From Henckelia pumila (lineage: Eukaryota > Streptophyta > Magnoliopsida > Lamiales > Gesneriaceae), in contig NC_133122.1 in the NCBI RefSeq assembly GCF_033568475.1, forward strand, positions 140,809,402 to 140,873,401: a stretch of DNA of 64,000 nucleotides, given 5' to 3'. The translations under genes were made by a program, and so were the position numbers. A model generated the notes under the pieces. The model did no database searches, was not told the DNA's origin, and worked only from the letters and a program-made list of their open reading frames with translations. Shown here piece after piece: positions 10,945 through 23,414 of this stretch. Position 1 is the stretch's first letter, and the number at the start of each line of letters is the position of its first letter.

Positions 10945-13900
10945 ATTCACGTTTTATGCCAAACAGTAGTACATTTAACTAGGGGAATAATTCTATTTAA
11001 TAGTATATATGTGTATATATATATATATATACACACACACATGTTTTCCTTTCAAGTTTGAAACAATCGATACATATATTTGTAGTTTTACTAATATTTT
11101 TCGAGTAAAAAGAACTTTGTCTGCATAAAACTTTTGATTAAATAACATACTGATACATAAACTTTTATTAATAACTCAATTAATTTATATAATATATCTC
11201 TGTGTGTGTGTGTGTGTGTTTTTATTACAAATTATAAATTTTTACATTTATATAGAGAACAAATTAGAAATTTTTTATTTAATTACAAATTTTTATTTGC
11301 GTGCTGGTGAAATAATTATTCATGCTAGAAGAACGATTGACACATAATATTTGGATTGTTGAAGAATTTAAAATATTTTAGTATTTACATTATCAATAAC
11401 TATATAATTTTTTTTTAAAAAAACAAGCGATTAATTTACATTGTATACATTTCATAATTTCTAATTATTTAATTTTGGAAAATATCTGTATAAATTCCTT
11501 TTGACTGGTAATATCTGTATAAATTATAATTATGATAAATATATAATATATTGTTTACGAGAAAATTTAAATTAATCAAATACAAATTTTATTAAAAAAT
11601 AACAGTTGACTTGAAAATTGATTTAAAAAAATTTTAACAAGACAAAAATATGTAATTTATTTTCTATAATTTTCAATTAGTCATTGAAAATTATTTACAC
11701 ATGTTTTTATGAAAGCATTCAAATAAATAGTAATTATAATTTAAAAAATCAATATTTTATTTAAGTGAAAATTTCATTGAATGTAATAATTAAAATGTTT
11801 AAATAAAAAAATCAATTGACTTGAAAACTGAATTTAAAATTATAAAAGTAACAAAAAACTAACATGGGTATTTTTTTTTAAATCTAACTCTGATCAACCA
11901 TTTTGTTTTCGGAAAATTATTCAAATACATTGATTTTTAAAAATATACCATGTACCTAAAAATTGATCTTAAATTTTTTTGAAAAATGAAAAAATACTTT
12001 TATATATTTGTTAATTTAGTTACTAGAAATTATTTATGTAATATAATATCATAAATAATATTAAATTTTTAAATTCACATTTTTGTGATAAAGGATAAAT
12101 AAGAAATTTAGTTGAAATTAATAGAAAACTAACCCTAATTTGACAAGATAATCGAATCATTTTGCAAATTAATCCCAAGTTCATGCTCCAAAGTCCAAAC
12201 AAGTGTTTACAAATGTTTTTCAGCTACTGTATTCTAGTCCAAATCAATTTTAAACTCACATTTAATAATAAAATAAAATAAGAGAGTACCTTTTACGGCA
12301 GCATGAACTCCACGTTGAGAGCCAATAATTAAGACCATAATAAAAGAGCTTGATGAAAGTCTCGATTTTGGGGTAATTACTTATTAATGATTGTCTAATC
12401 TCGTTTGAAGTATTAAATTAGCTAGCTGTCACATAGTTAGGACCTTTTTTTTCATCATCTCAATAATCCAAAATTTGACATTTTAATTATTTTTTGTAAA
12501 CATTATTTCATTTACAGTCAAATCTAATAATACATATTCCTATCCCAATGGAAAAACATAGTACGTACACGTATTATTAATTTTAGCATCTTAGTGAGGG
12601 GGGTTGCTACTGATCATTAATTATTGAATGTGCTAGCTAGTTTGTTTCATCTGGTTAATTCTGATGAGTTTCCCCGTTAATCATTTATTTTTGTCCCTAT
12701 ACGTGTAAACATATATATGATTCTATATATATATATATATGGATTTAATTAAGAGTTTACGTGTTGCGTATTTTATTGTAGATATAGATGTTTTGTTGAA
12801 TTAATAATTATGAGTACAGAAAATAAAATGATGACCAGTGAAATTAATAAATAATGGAGCATGCTTCATGCACATATATAATTCAGTCAAAGTTAAATTA
12901 TACAGACTATAGTGTAAACTAATGATAAGTGATTGTTTGATTTATCTATTATTAATTTGAGTACTCCATTGTTGCGCCAAAATTGATTATGTGTCTATTT
13001 ACTTAAATTTAAAGAAGAAAGAAATATATAATTGTCTCCATCGTCAATATGAATATTATATTATAATTTCAAATATATATATAAACTGGGACACACACAC
13101 ACACACACCAGCCATTTGTTGACAACACTTTAATACTTCAATTATTGGCCACACAGTACAACGTGGCCTGTGGTAGTGAACTTATATTCATGTACACAAA
13201 TGACCCCAGATTACACTTTAATTTGTCAATTTTAAGGCCCTACGTATCCTCGAAATAAATTAGGCTACTATTACACAAATCAATCATTCCACCCCAAATT
13301 GGAAATATTGTAATTTTAATCCAGCAAGTTGGATTTGTTGTGGGTTTTTTTTTATTTTTTTCACCGGAGTTACTAAATTAATCAATTGCATATTATTTAT
13401 TTGACGTGATGTTCTTCTATAAAACTCATTTGGTTAGAATTTAGCTTATATTAATTATACATATATAATAAAAATAAACAAAACGACAAATTTTTTCTTC
13501 CGATTTGTGGATATTGAGTGCCATTTTTTCTTTATTTTGGTTTAATGGATTTTAATTTGTGTAACTTATGATTAATTTTTGTAAAATGATTCATATATGA
13601 GAATATCAGTGCCAAAAAAATAATATTCGATTGATTTAGTAATTTTCGATTAAAAAAAAGACCAAAACCCAAAAAAAATCCAAATTACTGAATTAAGACC
13701 AAACTTTGAAAATTTATAAGATTAAAACAAAAAAACAAGCCGACTTACGGGACTAAAATTATAATTTTTCCTCCCAAATTTTGTGATACCTAATTCTTGG
13801 CTGAAACCTTTTTCAATATTTCCCCCATCCTCAAATACGGATGAAGCACTGGATATTACGATTTGGTAATATAAAAGTTGATAGTGTTAACGAGAATATG

Positions 13901-14161
13901 ATATGCTACTTAAATATGTAAGTACTAAAATCGTTAATTCAAGAATTCATTTCACGACTTGGTAATATAAAATTTGATAGTGTTAATATGGCAAAATATA
14001 AGCTATTCTATTTACGATTAGGGTAGCTTGAATTCAACGAACGAAATCCAACCGGATAATTGTAGAGTTTTTTCCCACCATTAATTAATTAAAACACATA
14101 CATTAAAATCGTTCATTACTGCTCGAAATTTCCGATTCTTTAAGCAAATCTTATCTTCTCA
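10945..14161. other. Long AT-rich spacer
   Basis: No gene on either strand. It contains microsatellites: TA/CA near 11018-11042, TG near 11203-11218, TA near 12724-12740 and CA near 13094-13108. The stretch 13500-13770 has weak inverted similarity between its halves and could be an old MITE, but I could not fix its ends. Confidence 0.6.
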
Positions 14162-14170
14162 TTAATTTTG

Positions 14171-14466
14171 GAGAAAATAGTTTTTTAGTCTATTAACTTG
14201 TCTATTTTTTGTTTTGGTTCATTAACTTTTCAAAGTTTGGTTTTAGTATACTATTTTAGTTTTGGATATTTTGGTCCAACTGCTGATGTGTCACCGGAAA
14301 ATACTGACGTGACATCGAAAAATGATGATATGTCAAGCTATCACGTCAGCAATTAGACCAAAATAACCGAAAATTAAAAGTTAATGTACCAAAACCAAAG
14401 TTTAAAAAATTAACGAAGCAAAACCAAAAAAACATACAATTTAATGGACTAAAAAAATCATTTTCC
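14171..14466. mobile_element. 296-bp palindromic MITE with 9-bp target duplication
   Basis: TTAATTTTG at 14162-14170 and 14467-14475 flanks an element whose two halves are inverted copies. The left half reads AGTCTATTAACTTG, GTTTTGGTTCATTAACTTTT and TTTTGGTCCAA; the right half reads TTGGACCAAAA-type, TTAAAAGTTAATG and TTTAATGGACTAAA in reverse complement. TGACGTGA-type steps sit near the centre. Non-coding; the duplication length points to Mutator-like mobilisation. Confidence 0.75.
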
Positions 14467-14475
14467 TTAATTTTG

Positions 14476-14851
14476 ATTAACTGATCATAACACTCTCGTA
14501 CAAATATGATTATGTTAATATATGCTCGTACGAGGTAGTAGTTTTGTGTTTAATTACCCAGCGCTGCCTCTAATTACTGTTTCTATCTGAGGACCTATAC
14601 ATGTGCATGCATGTGATTTCATATGCCTCGGTGGAGAGAATTCTGATTGAAAATATATGGTTGATTTGGATGTAAAGATTTAAATATGTGGATTTTTAGG
14701 AGGGTTGATTTGGAGTTTATGGTTTTATTTTTTTAAATAACAAAAATAAATATGAAATCTATGCGATTTGAAATTCTTCCATCAAAATCAAACACAATCT
14801 AAGTTGATTTTTCGATGTCATTTCACTATTTATTTTAATTTTTTTGAAAAA

Positions 14852-14886
<35 letters not shown>

Positions 14887-15398
14887 GGATTTTTATATGC
14901 TACACATCTATTGTGAGCATTGTTGCACGGTTGAGGTTATGTCCACTTATTAGATGTATATTTTTTTATTTGCTTAATTAATCACATCGAATATATAGAC
15001 GTTATTTCAGCGATATTCACAATGGGTGTATAGTATATCAAAATTCTATATTTAGTATTTTGCTACTATGGTTTTGTTATGCCAAACTTTCCAATCTTTT
15101 TGGGTCCATGCGCTTTTAAATTTACTTTTCCCGACTCACTAGGTACTACTTAGAGAAAGAACCATTAATTTGACCATATTGCGCAAGTGAATGTTGTTAG
15201 TAATTTAATAGCTAGCTAAATCCCTGTTGTAGGGCTCACTGATCTGCTACTAATCCTGATCATAGTTTTCTTTTTATAATTAATAATTGTCTTTTTTTAA
15301 AAAAAATTGTAATCTTAAATTGGGAAGCCTCCCCTCAATCCGTACTCCAATCGAAACCACTTCACTTCAATGAGTTGGAGCGCACGCCTTACATGAAT
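14476..15398. other. Spacer with (AT)n run
   Basis: AT-rich, no gene. A TA microsatellite lies at about 14856-14883. Confidence 0.6.
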
Positions 15399-15592
15399 TT
15401 AATGGAATCCGGATATCTCACATTGGAATGATATATATTGTTTACTTTGAACACAAATCTTCATGGTTTTGCTTTTGGAACCATCCAAAAGGCTTCTTAC
15501 CAATGGAGATATTATTTCATATATTATAAATTCATGATCATTTCTTTGATCTACTAATGTCGGATTTTGGTTGACAACCCAACACAATATAT
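15399..15592 (-). repeat. Possible TRIM/LTR relic
   Basis: On the minus strand the DNA contains the blocks TCCGACATTAGTAGATC, TCTCCATTGGTAAGAAGCC, CCAAAAGCAAAACCATGA and AATGTGAGATATCCGG in the order I remember from a common family of short plant LTR or TRIM-type repeats. No second copy, primer site or target duplication was found here, so it would be a lone fragment. The identification rests on memory of the motif order. Confidence 0.35.
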
Positions 15593-15878
15593 TTCATTAT
15601 ATAATATATACGGAGGACTATTTTTTGGAAAATAAAAATTAAAAAAAAACACACACACACAGAGTGAGTATGTTAACTTCAATTTTCTTTATTAAATGAA
15701 CCCAGCGGATTTCAAGAGGGAACAAATGGACCTACTCACTCACACCGGAGCTCATGACTTTGTCATTGGGTATGTTTACCTTACAAGGTGCGCGATATTC
15801 CATGGATATATGATTTGATATATAATATTTAGAAAAGGACAATGTGTGTTTGTGTGCACACACATATTCATGTTATCA

Positions 15879-16040
15879 GGTAGATGAGATCCTAGAATAT
15901 GGATAATACCCAAACCATGCATTCAACGGTTCGTATTTTTACACATATAGGCGTAATTAATTATATATTGTTGACGTGACAAATCATGAGATATTAGATC
16001 TATCATTGTGGTATTACCCAATGCTAGGTTAAAATCTACC
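15879..16040. mobile_element. 162-bp MITE, GGTAGATT family, copy 2
   Basis: The 9-bp duplication ATGTTATCA (15870-15878 and 16041-16049) flanks ends GGTAGATGAGATCCTA and, reverse-complemented, GGTAGATTTTAACCTA. The interior holds GGATAATACCC and GGTATTACCC in inverted positions and a TTAGATCTA block, matching the layout of the element at 5772-5944. Confidence 0.75.
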
Positions 16041-16204
16041 ATGTTATCATACGAATAATCTCCTAACTTTTCAAATTCAAATGTTGTAAGTGATATTTAA
16101 TTTGAAATGTCACATTAATTTATTTATGTTTATGTAATGCATGTCGACTAATGTGAATTACAACCCTTAGCTTATGCTTGGATGAAATGATGTATTTCAA
16201 ATAT

Positions 16205-16728
16205 TGTTATGATTTGTATTGATTCACAATCGATTAACTCACACTCAAGATAAGATCACACGATCGAAGAACAAAAGCTCTGTAAGAAATAAAATGAATC
16301 CAAACAAGAACACCAGAAGTTATAGTGGTTCGGATCAAAAATATCCTACATCCACTTTGTCTTGCCCAAGGCTTAATCAATTAATTGGATCGAAATCAGT
16401 TTACAAGATGAATACACTCAAGAACACAAATCGCATACAATGATATTACCAAACTAATATCAAGAACAGGAACGATCTGTGAAGATGATGAACAATCAAT
16501 CAACAACTCGTATTCTTGAAGGAAATCTTTCTCATGATCTTGATGCACCAGCCTTTACATATATATATATATATATATTGCATGCAAAGGCTAGGGTATC
16601 CAATTCCTATAACTGCTGTTGTTGAGTCAGTTAGACGAGCTATAATTCTCTGTATCTTAATCTTGATCTCAATGTGCACCTTGAACCCTGATCCAACCAA
16701 TGACTAAATATGTGATCCAATCTTCACA
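16205..16728 (-). repeat. 3' LTR of the copia element
   Basis: 524-bp terminal repeat, starting TGTTATGATTTG on the plus strand and ending TCTTCACA. It contains a TA microsatellite (16558-16579) whose length differs from that of the other LTR. Confidence 0.95.
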
Positions 16729-16742
16729 AATCTCCACCATGG
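16729..16742 (-). other. Polypurine tract of the copia element
   Basis: On the minus strand CATGGTGGAGATT directly precedes the 3' LTR. A purine-rich GGTGGAGATT at this place is the usual plus-strand primer of plant copia elements. Confidence 0.7.
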
Positions 16743-16776
16743 ATTACCTATTAACCTCGGGCAAAGCAACTCCAGT

Positions 16777-18478
16777 CTAAGGGATGACCTTAGTTTCTCC
16801 AACATTCATCTGATTAAGGCAATGTTGGAATTTCAGAATTGGAACGGGCTTAGTCAACATGTCAGCAGGGTTGTCCTCGATTGATATCTTCAACATGTCA
16901 ATCTTCCCTTGCTCCACCAAATCCCTTATGAAATGTAACCTAATGTCTATGTTCTTGGTTCTTTCATGATGCATGGGATTCTTGATTAAGTGCAAGGCAC
17001 TTTGGCTGTCTGTGTAGATTTTAACACCAATTCTTTCCCTCATAAGTTATGTCAAAATACCTTTAAACCAAATGCCTTCCTTTGCTGCTTCGGTTATGGC
17101 AACATACTCGGCCTCTGTGGTGGATAAAGCCACTATGGCTTGCAATGTTGCCTTCCAGCTTACCACACATCCATTTAACATGAAAGTATAACGACTGATT
17201 GATATTCTTTTATCAATATCAGCCGCATAATCAGCATCTACATATCCAACCAATCCATCCTTAGCATCATATAAATCACCATATATAAATCCAGTGGACA
17301 CAGTGGCTTTGATGTATCTTAGAATCCACTTGACAGCATTCCAATGAGCTTTTCCAGGTTTGCTCATGAATCGGCTTACTAGGCTAATGGCATATGCTAT
17401 ATCCGGTCTTGTACAGACCATAGCATACATTAGACTGCCTGTGGCATTTGAATATGGTATACTTTCCATATAGGATTGCTCTTCATGCTCTTTTGGACAT
17501 TGATATGTAGATAATCTGAAGTGTGATGCCAAAGGTGTTGAAACTTCCTTAGACTCATTCATCCCAAACTTGTTTACAACCTTCTTTAGGTAATCTGTTT
17601 GAGAAACATGCATCAATCTTTTGCTTCTGTCCCGGGTGATTTGCATGCCAAGTATCTTTCTTGCTGAGCCTAAATCCTTCATCTCAAATTCTGTCTTAAG
17701 CTTATCTTTAAGCTCATCTATCTCCTTCATACTCTTGCATGCAATTAGCATGTCATCAACATAGAGTAATAAGTAGATTGTGCAACCAGAAGATTTTGAT
17801 TTATGGTACACACAGCTGTCATATTTGCTTCTTTCAAAAAAATTTCTAATCATGAAGCTGTCAAAACGCTTGTACCATTGCCTAGAAGACTGTTTCAAAC
17901 CATATAATGATTTCTGTAGCAGACATACTTTGTTTTCTTGGCCTGGTTCTTCATATCCTTCTGGTTGCTTCATGAAAATAACTTCATCCAAGTTCATGCA
18001 AGAAAGCTGTTCTTACATCCATCTGTTCTAATTCTAGATCCATGCTTGCAGTTAAGGCCAATAGAATTCTGATGGATGTATGCTTAACAACAGGTGAGAA
18101 AACTTCATTATAATCTATGCCCTCCCTTTGTTTAAAACCTTTGGCTACCAACCTAGCCTTGAACTTGAGACTTTCAGTCCCTGGAATGCCTTCTTTTATC
18201 TTGAAAATCCATTTGCTACCTACTATCTTTTTGTTTTTAGGCAGCTCCACCAGCTTCCAAGTATCATTCCTTTTGAGTGAATTAATCTCCTCAAGCATAG
18301 CTTCTCTCCACCTTTCCTTATGTGGACTGTTAATGGCTTCTTTATAGCTGACTGGCTCATCTAAGTTCAAAGTTTCTGATACACTCAAGGCATATGATAT
18401 AAGATTTGCATAACCATATCTCTCAGGTGGTTTGATGATCCTCTTTGCTCTGTCCTTCACGAGGGTATACTCCTTCAA
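16777..18478 (-). pseudogene. Copia reverse transcriptase and RNase H region
   Basis: Minus-strand pol. The 5' piece (17984-18478) holds KERWREAMLEEINSL, WKLVELPKNKKIVGSKWIFK and ends in DVRTAFLH. The next piece (17047-17997) holds DEVIFMKQPEGYE, YGLKQSSRQWY, the catalytic YVDDMLIA and the RNase H start STTEAEYVA. The last (16777-17043) holds DSQSALHLI and HFIRDLVEQGKIDM, ending NVGETKVIP. A frameshift just after TAFLH (about 17990) separates the first two pieces and a stop near 17046 the last two. Reverse transcriptase would copy element RNA to cDNA in the cytoplasmic particle; this copy cannot make the full protein. Confidence 0.92.
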
Positions 18479-20108
18479 ATTAGACTCATCCTGTTTTTCA
18501 AGTGATTCTTGACCCTACAAGCTTCCAGGCTGTAGTACAGGTTCAAGATAATCTCCTTTATCTGACTCCATCATGACATGATCACTAGTGTCACTGTCAT
18601 TATCCAGGACTGTCTTTCTTTGTAGAGGCACATTGTTTAGCAAGTCATCTTCATTGAAAGTAACATCCCTGCTTATCACTGCCTTACCATGTCCATTTCC
18701 AGAAATCCAAACTCTATATCCTTTAGTTCCTTCAGGATATCCAAGGAAAATGGCTTTCTTTGATCTTGGTGACAGCTTACCTTCATTTGCATGTATATAA
18801 GCTGTACAACCAAAACATCTGAGTGTTTGGTAATCTGCTGGTTTCCCTGATCACACCTCAATAGGTGTTTTGAAGTCCAAAGCAGTTGAAGGACATCTAT
18901 TGATTAAGTAACATGATGTACTTGCAGCTTCTCCCCATAAACGTTTCCCAAGTTTTGCATTTGATAGCATGCACCTGACCCTCTCCAATATAGTCCTATT
19001 CATCCTTTCAGCAAGTCCATTTTTCTGTGGAGTGTACCTTACAGTGAAATGCCTTGCTATGCCTGCCTTTTTGCATAATGCATTGAACTCTTGATTCAAA
19101 TATTCCAAGCAATTATCTGTTCTCAACCTTTTGATTTTCTTGCCCGTCTGATTTTCAATCAGTGTCTTCCAATCAATGAACTTTTGCAAAGCCTCACTTT
19201 TGTGCTTCATTGTGTATAACCATACCTTTCTAGAGTAATCATCTATGAAGGTTATGAAGTATCTTGAACCACCGTGTGCCAGTGTTTTGGCAGGCCCCCA
19301 TACATCAGAGTGTATATAGTCCAAAGTGCTCTTAGTATTGTGTTCTGCCCTCTTGAACTTGACCCTAGTCTGCTTTCCTAACACACAATGCTCACAGAAT
19401 TCAAGCTTGCTGATTTGATATTTGCCAAAAGCTCCTTGTCTGCTTAGTTCAACCATTCCTCTATCACTGACATGTCCTAATCTGATATGCCACAACTTAG
19501 TTCTGTCCTTATCCACTGTGGCACTCAATGCATTCTGTTCAATGCATGTTTTTCCCTCCAGTACATAAAGACCATTATGTCTTAATCCTCTCATGACAAG
19601 CATCACCCCTTTTGTGATACTTAGGATCCCATCTTTGGCTTTGAATTCATATCCAAGTTGATCCAGCATACCAAGGGATATGAGGTTCCTCTTTAAATCT
19701 GGGACAAATCTGACTTCTGATAGAGTTCTTGTCATACCATTACTGAGCTTAAGTTTGACAGATCCAATACCTTCTATTTTACATGCTAAGTTATTTCCCA
19801 TCAAGACTTTCCCACCACTGATCTTGGTGAAAGTATTGAACCATTCCTTGCATGGAGTCATATGGAATGAGCATCCAGAATCTAGGATCCATTCTTGTTC
19901 AGGCTTATCAGTGCTCACTAATAGCACATCAGCACTCTCATAGCCATCTTCTGCCAGTACAACATCTCCTGAGCTTGACTCCTTTTCAATGTGTTTCTTA
20001 TTCCTTTCTGGGCAATCCTTTCTGAAATGCCCTTCTTTATTGCAGGTGTAACATCTCCTTTTAAACTTGGTTCTTGACTTCGATCGAGGTTTGTATTTGG
20101 GCTTAAAA
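18479..20108 (-). pseudogene. Copia nucleocapsid zinc knuckle, protease and integrase region
   Basis: Reading down the minus strand from 20108: a CCHC zinc knuckle (CYTCNKEGHFRKDC, about 20020-20065), then the protease with WILDSGCSFHMT (D of DSG catalytic), the GAG-pre-integrase motif LWHIRLGHVS..CEHCVLGKQ, and the integrase core with HSDVWGP, RTDNCLEY and the ER of AERMNRT as D, D and E. A TGA replaces a conserved Trp near 18850, after TPIEV. A TAG lies near 18517 in the integrase to reverse-transcriptase linker. The segment begins at the solo LTR, which cuts it from the main gag. Confidence 0.92.
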
Positions 20109-22757
20109 TGAAACGACCCTAACTCTATAATAAATAAATATGCGGAATTTTTTTTTTTTTATACTACTAAATAAAATATGTACATATATGCCCATACATA
20201 TATGCACAGAATAAAATATTTAAAATAAATACATGACTAAATAAATAAACAATTAAATACTTAAGTAAAATGCATTCTTTAAAATAAATAAATATCTGAG
20301 TCAACCCTATAATTAAAAATATACTGCATAAATAAAATGAATAAAAAGTGTGCATGCACTAAAAATATTTAATAAAATATTCAAAAACCTCAACCCTCGA
20401 AAATATTTAAAATGTATCATAAAACAACATGTATGGTGACTCAGAAGCTGTCACGGTCACGGGGCCACTGCTACATGTCTGCTCATACGTCCTCGCCTCT
20501 GGTGGGTACAATGTCATCCTCAACGTACTCACCTGCACCATACCAGTGTAGTGAGCCTAGAGGCCCAACATGCTAACATAGCAAGGGTTTAAAATAATTT
20601 AAATCAATTTAATACTAATACATACATATACATGAATGAGCATGCTTAAAAATTACATAACATAACTTACTTAAATAAACATAAATAACATAATACATAA
20701 CATAATTGAGCAATTCATTTTTCTAACATAGCATGGTTGTATCCGTAGTGTAACCTTAAATCATACATTAAATACTGATCAGCGTGGAAACCTACGTACG
20801 TGGCCGGTGACGAATCACCTCTTAAATTGACAGTAAACTGCCCTTCAATCATATGGGGACGAATCCCCCTTAAATTGTCACACTACTTCAACTTCCAACA
20901 TAAAATATTTTTATTGCTCAACTTAAACATTAAATCATGCATAAAATATTATTTCATAAATGCATGTACTTGAATAAAATGTGTGTCCTTCATATATATT
21001 TAATTTAATTTTCTTACTAACATATAAATATTAAAATAACTTAAATGCATAAAAATAATTAAATATATATTCAGGACACATGCAATTTCTCATGGATGGT
21101 CCTGGACTGCTGGCCCTAACACTCAAGCCCATTAACTTAAATCTGGCTCATTATCATACTTAAGCCCAATATCTTAAACATTAAGCCCAATTAATTAATC
21201 TAAGCCCAATTAAATTAATTAAGCCCATTAAAATTATACTAAGCCCAATAACACTTAAACTGGCCCAATGGGCCCAAAATCCCAAAGTCTGGCCCAATAA
21301 CTTTTATGGGCCCAAAAGCCCATAAAATTAATGGACTAATTTAATTAAAATTTTAAAATCCAAATAAAATTATTTGGGAGTCCAAATAATTTTATTTTAA
21401 TTTAATTGACTCAAAAACCCATTAATTCATAAAATATTCTAAAAATCAAAAGACTCGAGCTCGTTCCACCTAACCCGGACCCGGACCCACTTAACCCGAC
21501 CCACTAACCTACTGACCCGACCCGAGCCCCCACGACCCGACCCGGTACCCTAAACCCTAGAACCCGAACTCCTTACACTCCCTCGGCTGCGGCCGTGAGC
21601 AGCAGCCATTCCATGGCTGCTGCCGGCCGGCTCCGGCCGCCCCTGGCCGGAGCGCCGCCGCCCGGACGTAGCCCACGTCCGGGCGGACCTAACCTGTCCA
21701 AACCCCGGCCCCCATGCAGCCTAACCCAGGAATCCCTTCGGCCCTTCCCTTCGAACCCTACTCTGCGCCCCCTTCGACCGAACTGCTGCAATTTCCTCCC
21801 TGGGCTCGTTTGGCTCGAGCCATTCGAGCCACACGAGTCCAGGCCGTCCCCCACACCTCCTAGGCCCTGACCAGCAGACATACCTCCATGGTTAACCCAT
21901 AAACGTGGCCATGATTAAGAGAAACAAGGAAACATGCGCATACATCCAACACCTTAACGTTTTTCTGAAAAATCTTTAAACAATTTTTGATGCATAACAC
22001 TACACACACGCATATACACTGGTACGACACAAAAAGTAGAGAAAAGGTCATGCCTTTCACCGTAGACGACGAGAAACACGAGCGTGGGACGGTTCCGGGA
22101 CGACGGGACGAAAATAAGGAACTTCGGAGCTTCGAGGACCATGGCTATGGCTTTTCTGGAACTGCTGGGTGGAGAGGATGAAGAACAAGGAGTGGGGGTG
22201 GCGGCTGATGCTAGGAGTGACGTGAGGTTTGGGTGGGGTTGGGTAGATTTAGGTTTTAATATTTAAGAAAATGGGTTTTTAGGTTATTAAATTAAAATAA
22301 TATAAAATTTAAACATTCTAAAAAATTTAAATCGGAAACTTAAATTAAAATTTATAAAATCCCGAAATTAAGAATTAGGGGAATTTTAAAGATAATTAAA
22401 AATCATTATTTTGGCTAATTTTGGATAAAAATGACCCCTAAAATTAAATAAAATTAAATACTTAAAATTTTGAGATAATAAAACTCAAAATAATATTTTA
22501 AGGCTCTAAAAAGGCTCATAAAATCATTTGGGTGGAAAGTTGTCATCTCGTCCGTCCACGGTCCCGTCTACGCGATCAAATAATTAAAATACTAAAAATC
22601 ATAAAAATCACTAATTATGGGTTAAATGCTTAAAAATAAATTAAATCATGCACAAATAAATTCACATAATTATTTAACCCATAAATCATAAATTTAAATA
22701 ATTAAATATCCTAATTATGCAGGCGGATTTACGTAATTAAAAATACCGGGTGTTACA
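20109..22757 (-). mobile_element. Solo LTR (2.65 kb) of a gypsy-type element, inside copia gag
   Basis: A TG..CA sequence of 2,649 bp is flanked by the 5-bp duplication TAAAA (20104-20108 and 22758-22762). On the minus strand it starts TGTAACACCCGG and ends GGTCGTTTCA. No coding region, primer site or second LTR exists inside, so it is a recombination remnant. It contains a set of AAGCCCAAT microrepeats (21120-21330), CCGACCC repeats (21470-21545), a GC-rich island (21590-21870) and, on the minus strand, a GGTGCAGGTGAG block. The GC-rich frames on both strands are composition effects. Confidence 0.88.
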
Positions 22758-22762
22758 TAAAA

Positions 22763-23394
22763 TCTCTCCTCTCTGATCTTCCCATGACATACAATCCTTC
22801 ACTCTGATCACTGCCTTGAATTCCAGCCTTCTTATTCAACTCTTTGGACATCAAAGCTGAATCTACTTCCTCCAAAGTCAGTGTTTTTTTACCATATATC
22901 ATGTTATCCCTCAGATTGTCATAAACATCAGGAAGAGAACGCAACAGCAACAAGGCTTGATCTTCATCTTCTACCTTAATCTCTATATTCTCAAGATCCA
23001 AAATGATTTTATTGAAATCGTCAATGTGATCTTCAATAGACTTACCATTCGGCATCTTGAAGGTATACAACTTTTGTTTGAGAAAAAGCCTATTCGCCAG
23101 AGACTTTGTCATGTAGAGATGTTCAAGCTTCAACCAAATCGCAGCTGCTGTAGTCTCCTTAGAGATTTCACGCAATACTTTGTCTCCAAGACTCAAGATC
23201 AGGGCGCTATGAGCTTTTGCAAGGATTTCCTTTTTTTCAACCCCTTTGATCTTCTCCGGCAAATTGTCATCTCCCAGGAGTGCATCTTCAACTCCGTTTT
23301 GGACCAATAATGCTCTCATTTTCAGTCTCCATAAACTGAAGTCGTTCTTTCCCGTGAATTTCTCGATATCGAACCGTGTGGTGCCCATCTTCAA
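22763..23394 (-). pseudogene. Copia gag (UBN2-type), truncated by the solo LTR
   Basis: The minus-strand frame starts MKMGTTRFDIEKFTGKNDFS at 23394, close to the primer site, as expected for gag. It contains FSLWRLKMRALL, IWLKLEHLYMTKSL, the conserved LANRLFLKQKLY and HIDDFNKIILDLENI of the UBN2/retrotran_gag family, and LLLLRSLPDVYDNLRD. It is open to its junction with the solo LTR (FRS-like GRSERRDF), after which the zinc-knuckle part resumes at 20108. Gag would form the cytoplasmic particle; here it is interrupted. Confidence 0.93.
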
Positions 23395-23398
23395 ACGA

Positions 23399-23411
23399 GG
23401 CTCTGATTCCA
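23399..23411 (-). other. Primer binding site of the copia element
   Basis: On the minus strand TGGAATCAGAGCC lies three bases after the 5' LTR. It matches the common initiator-Met tRNA site TGGTATCAGAGCC except for one base. Confidence 0.75.
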
Positions 23412-23414
23412 GTT

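Noticed and set aside
13500..13770. Possible further palindromic MITE
   Set aside because: Inverted similarity is weak and no target duplication or clear ends were found.
21573..21881. Two overlapping GC-rich frames, about 100 codons each strand
   Set aside because: Both sit in the GC island of a solo LTR; simultaneous opening on both strands is a composition effect.
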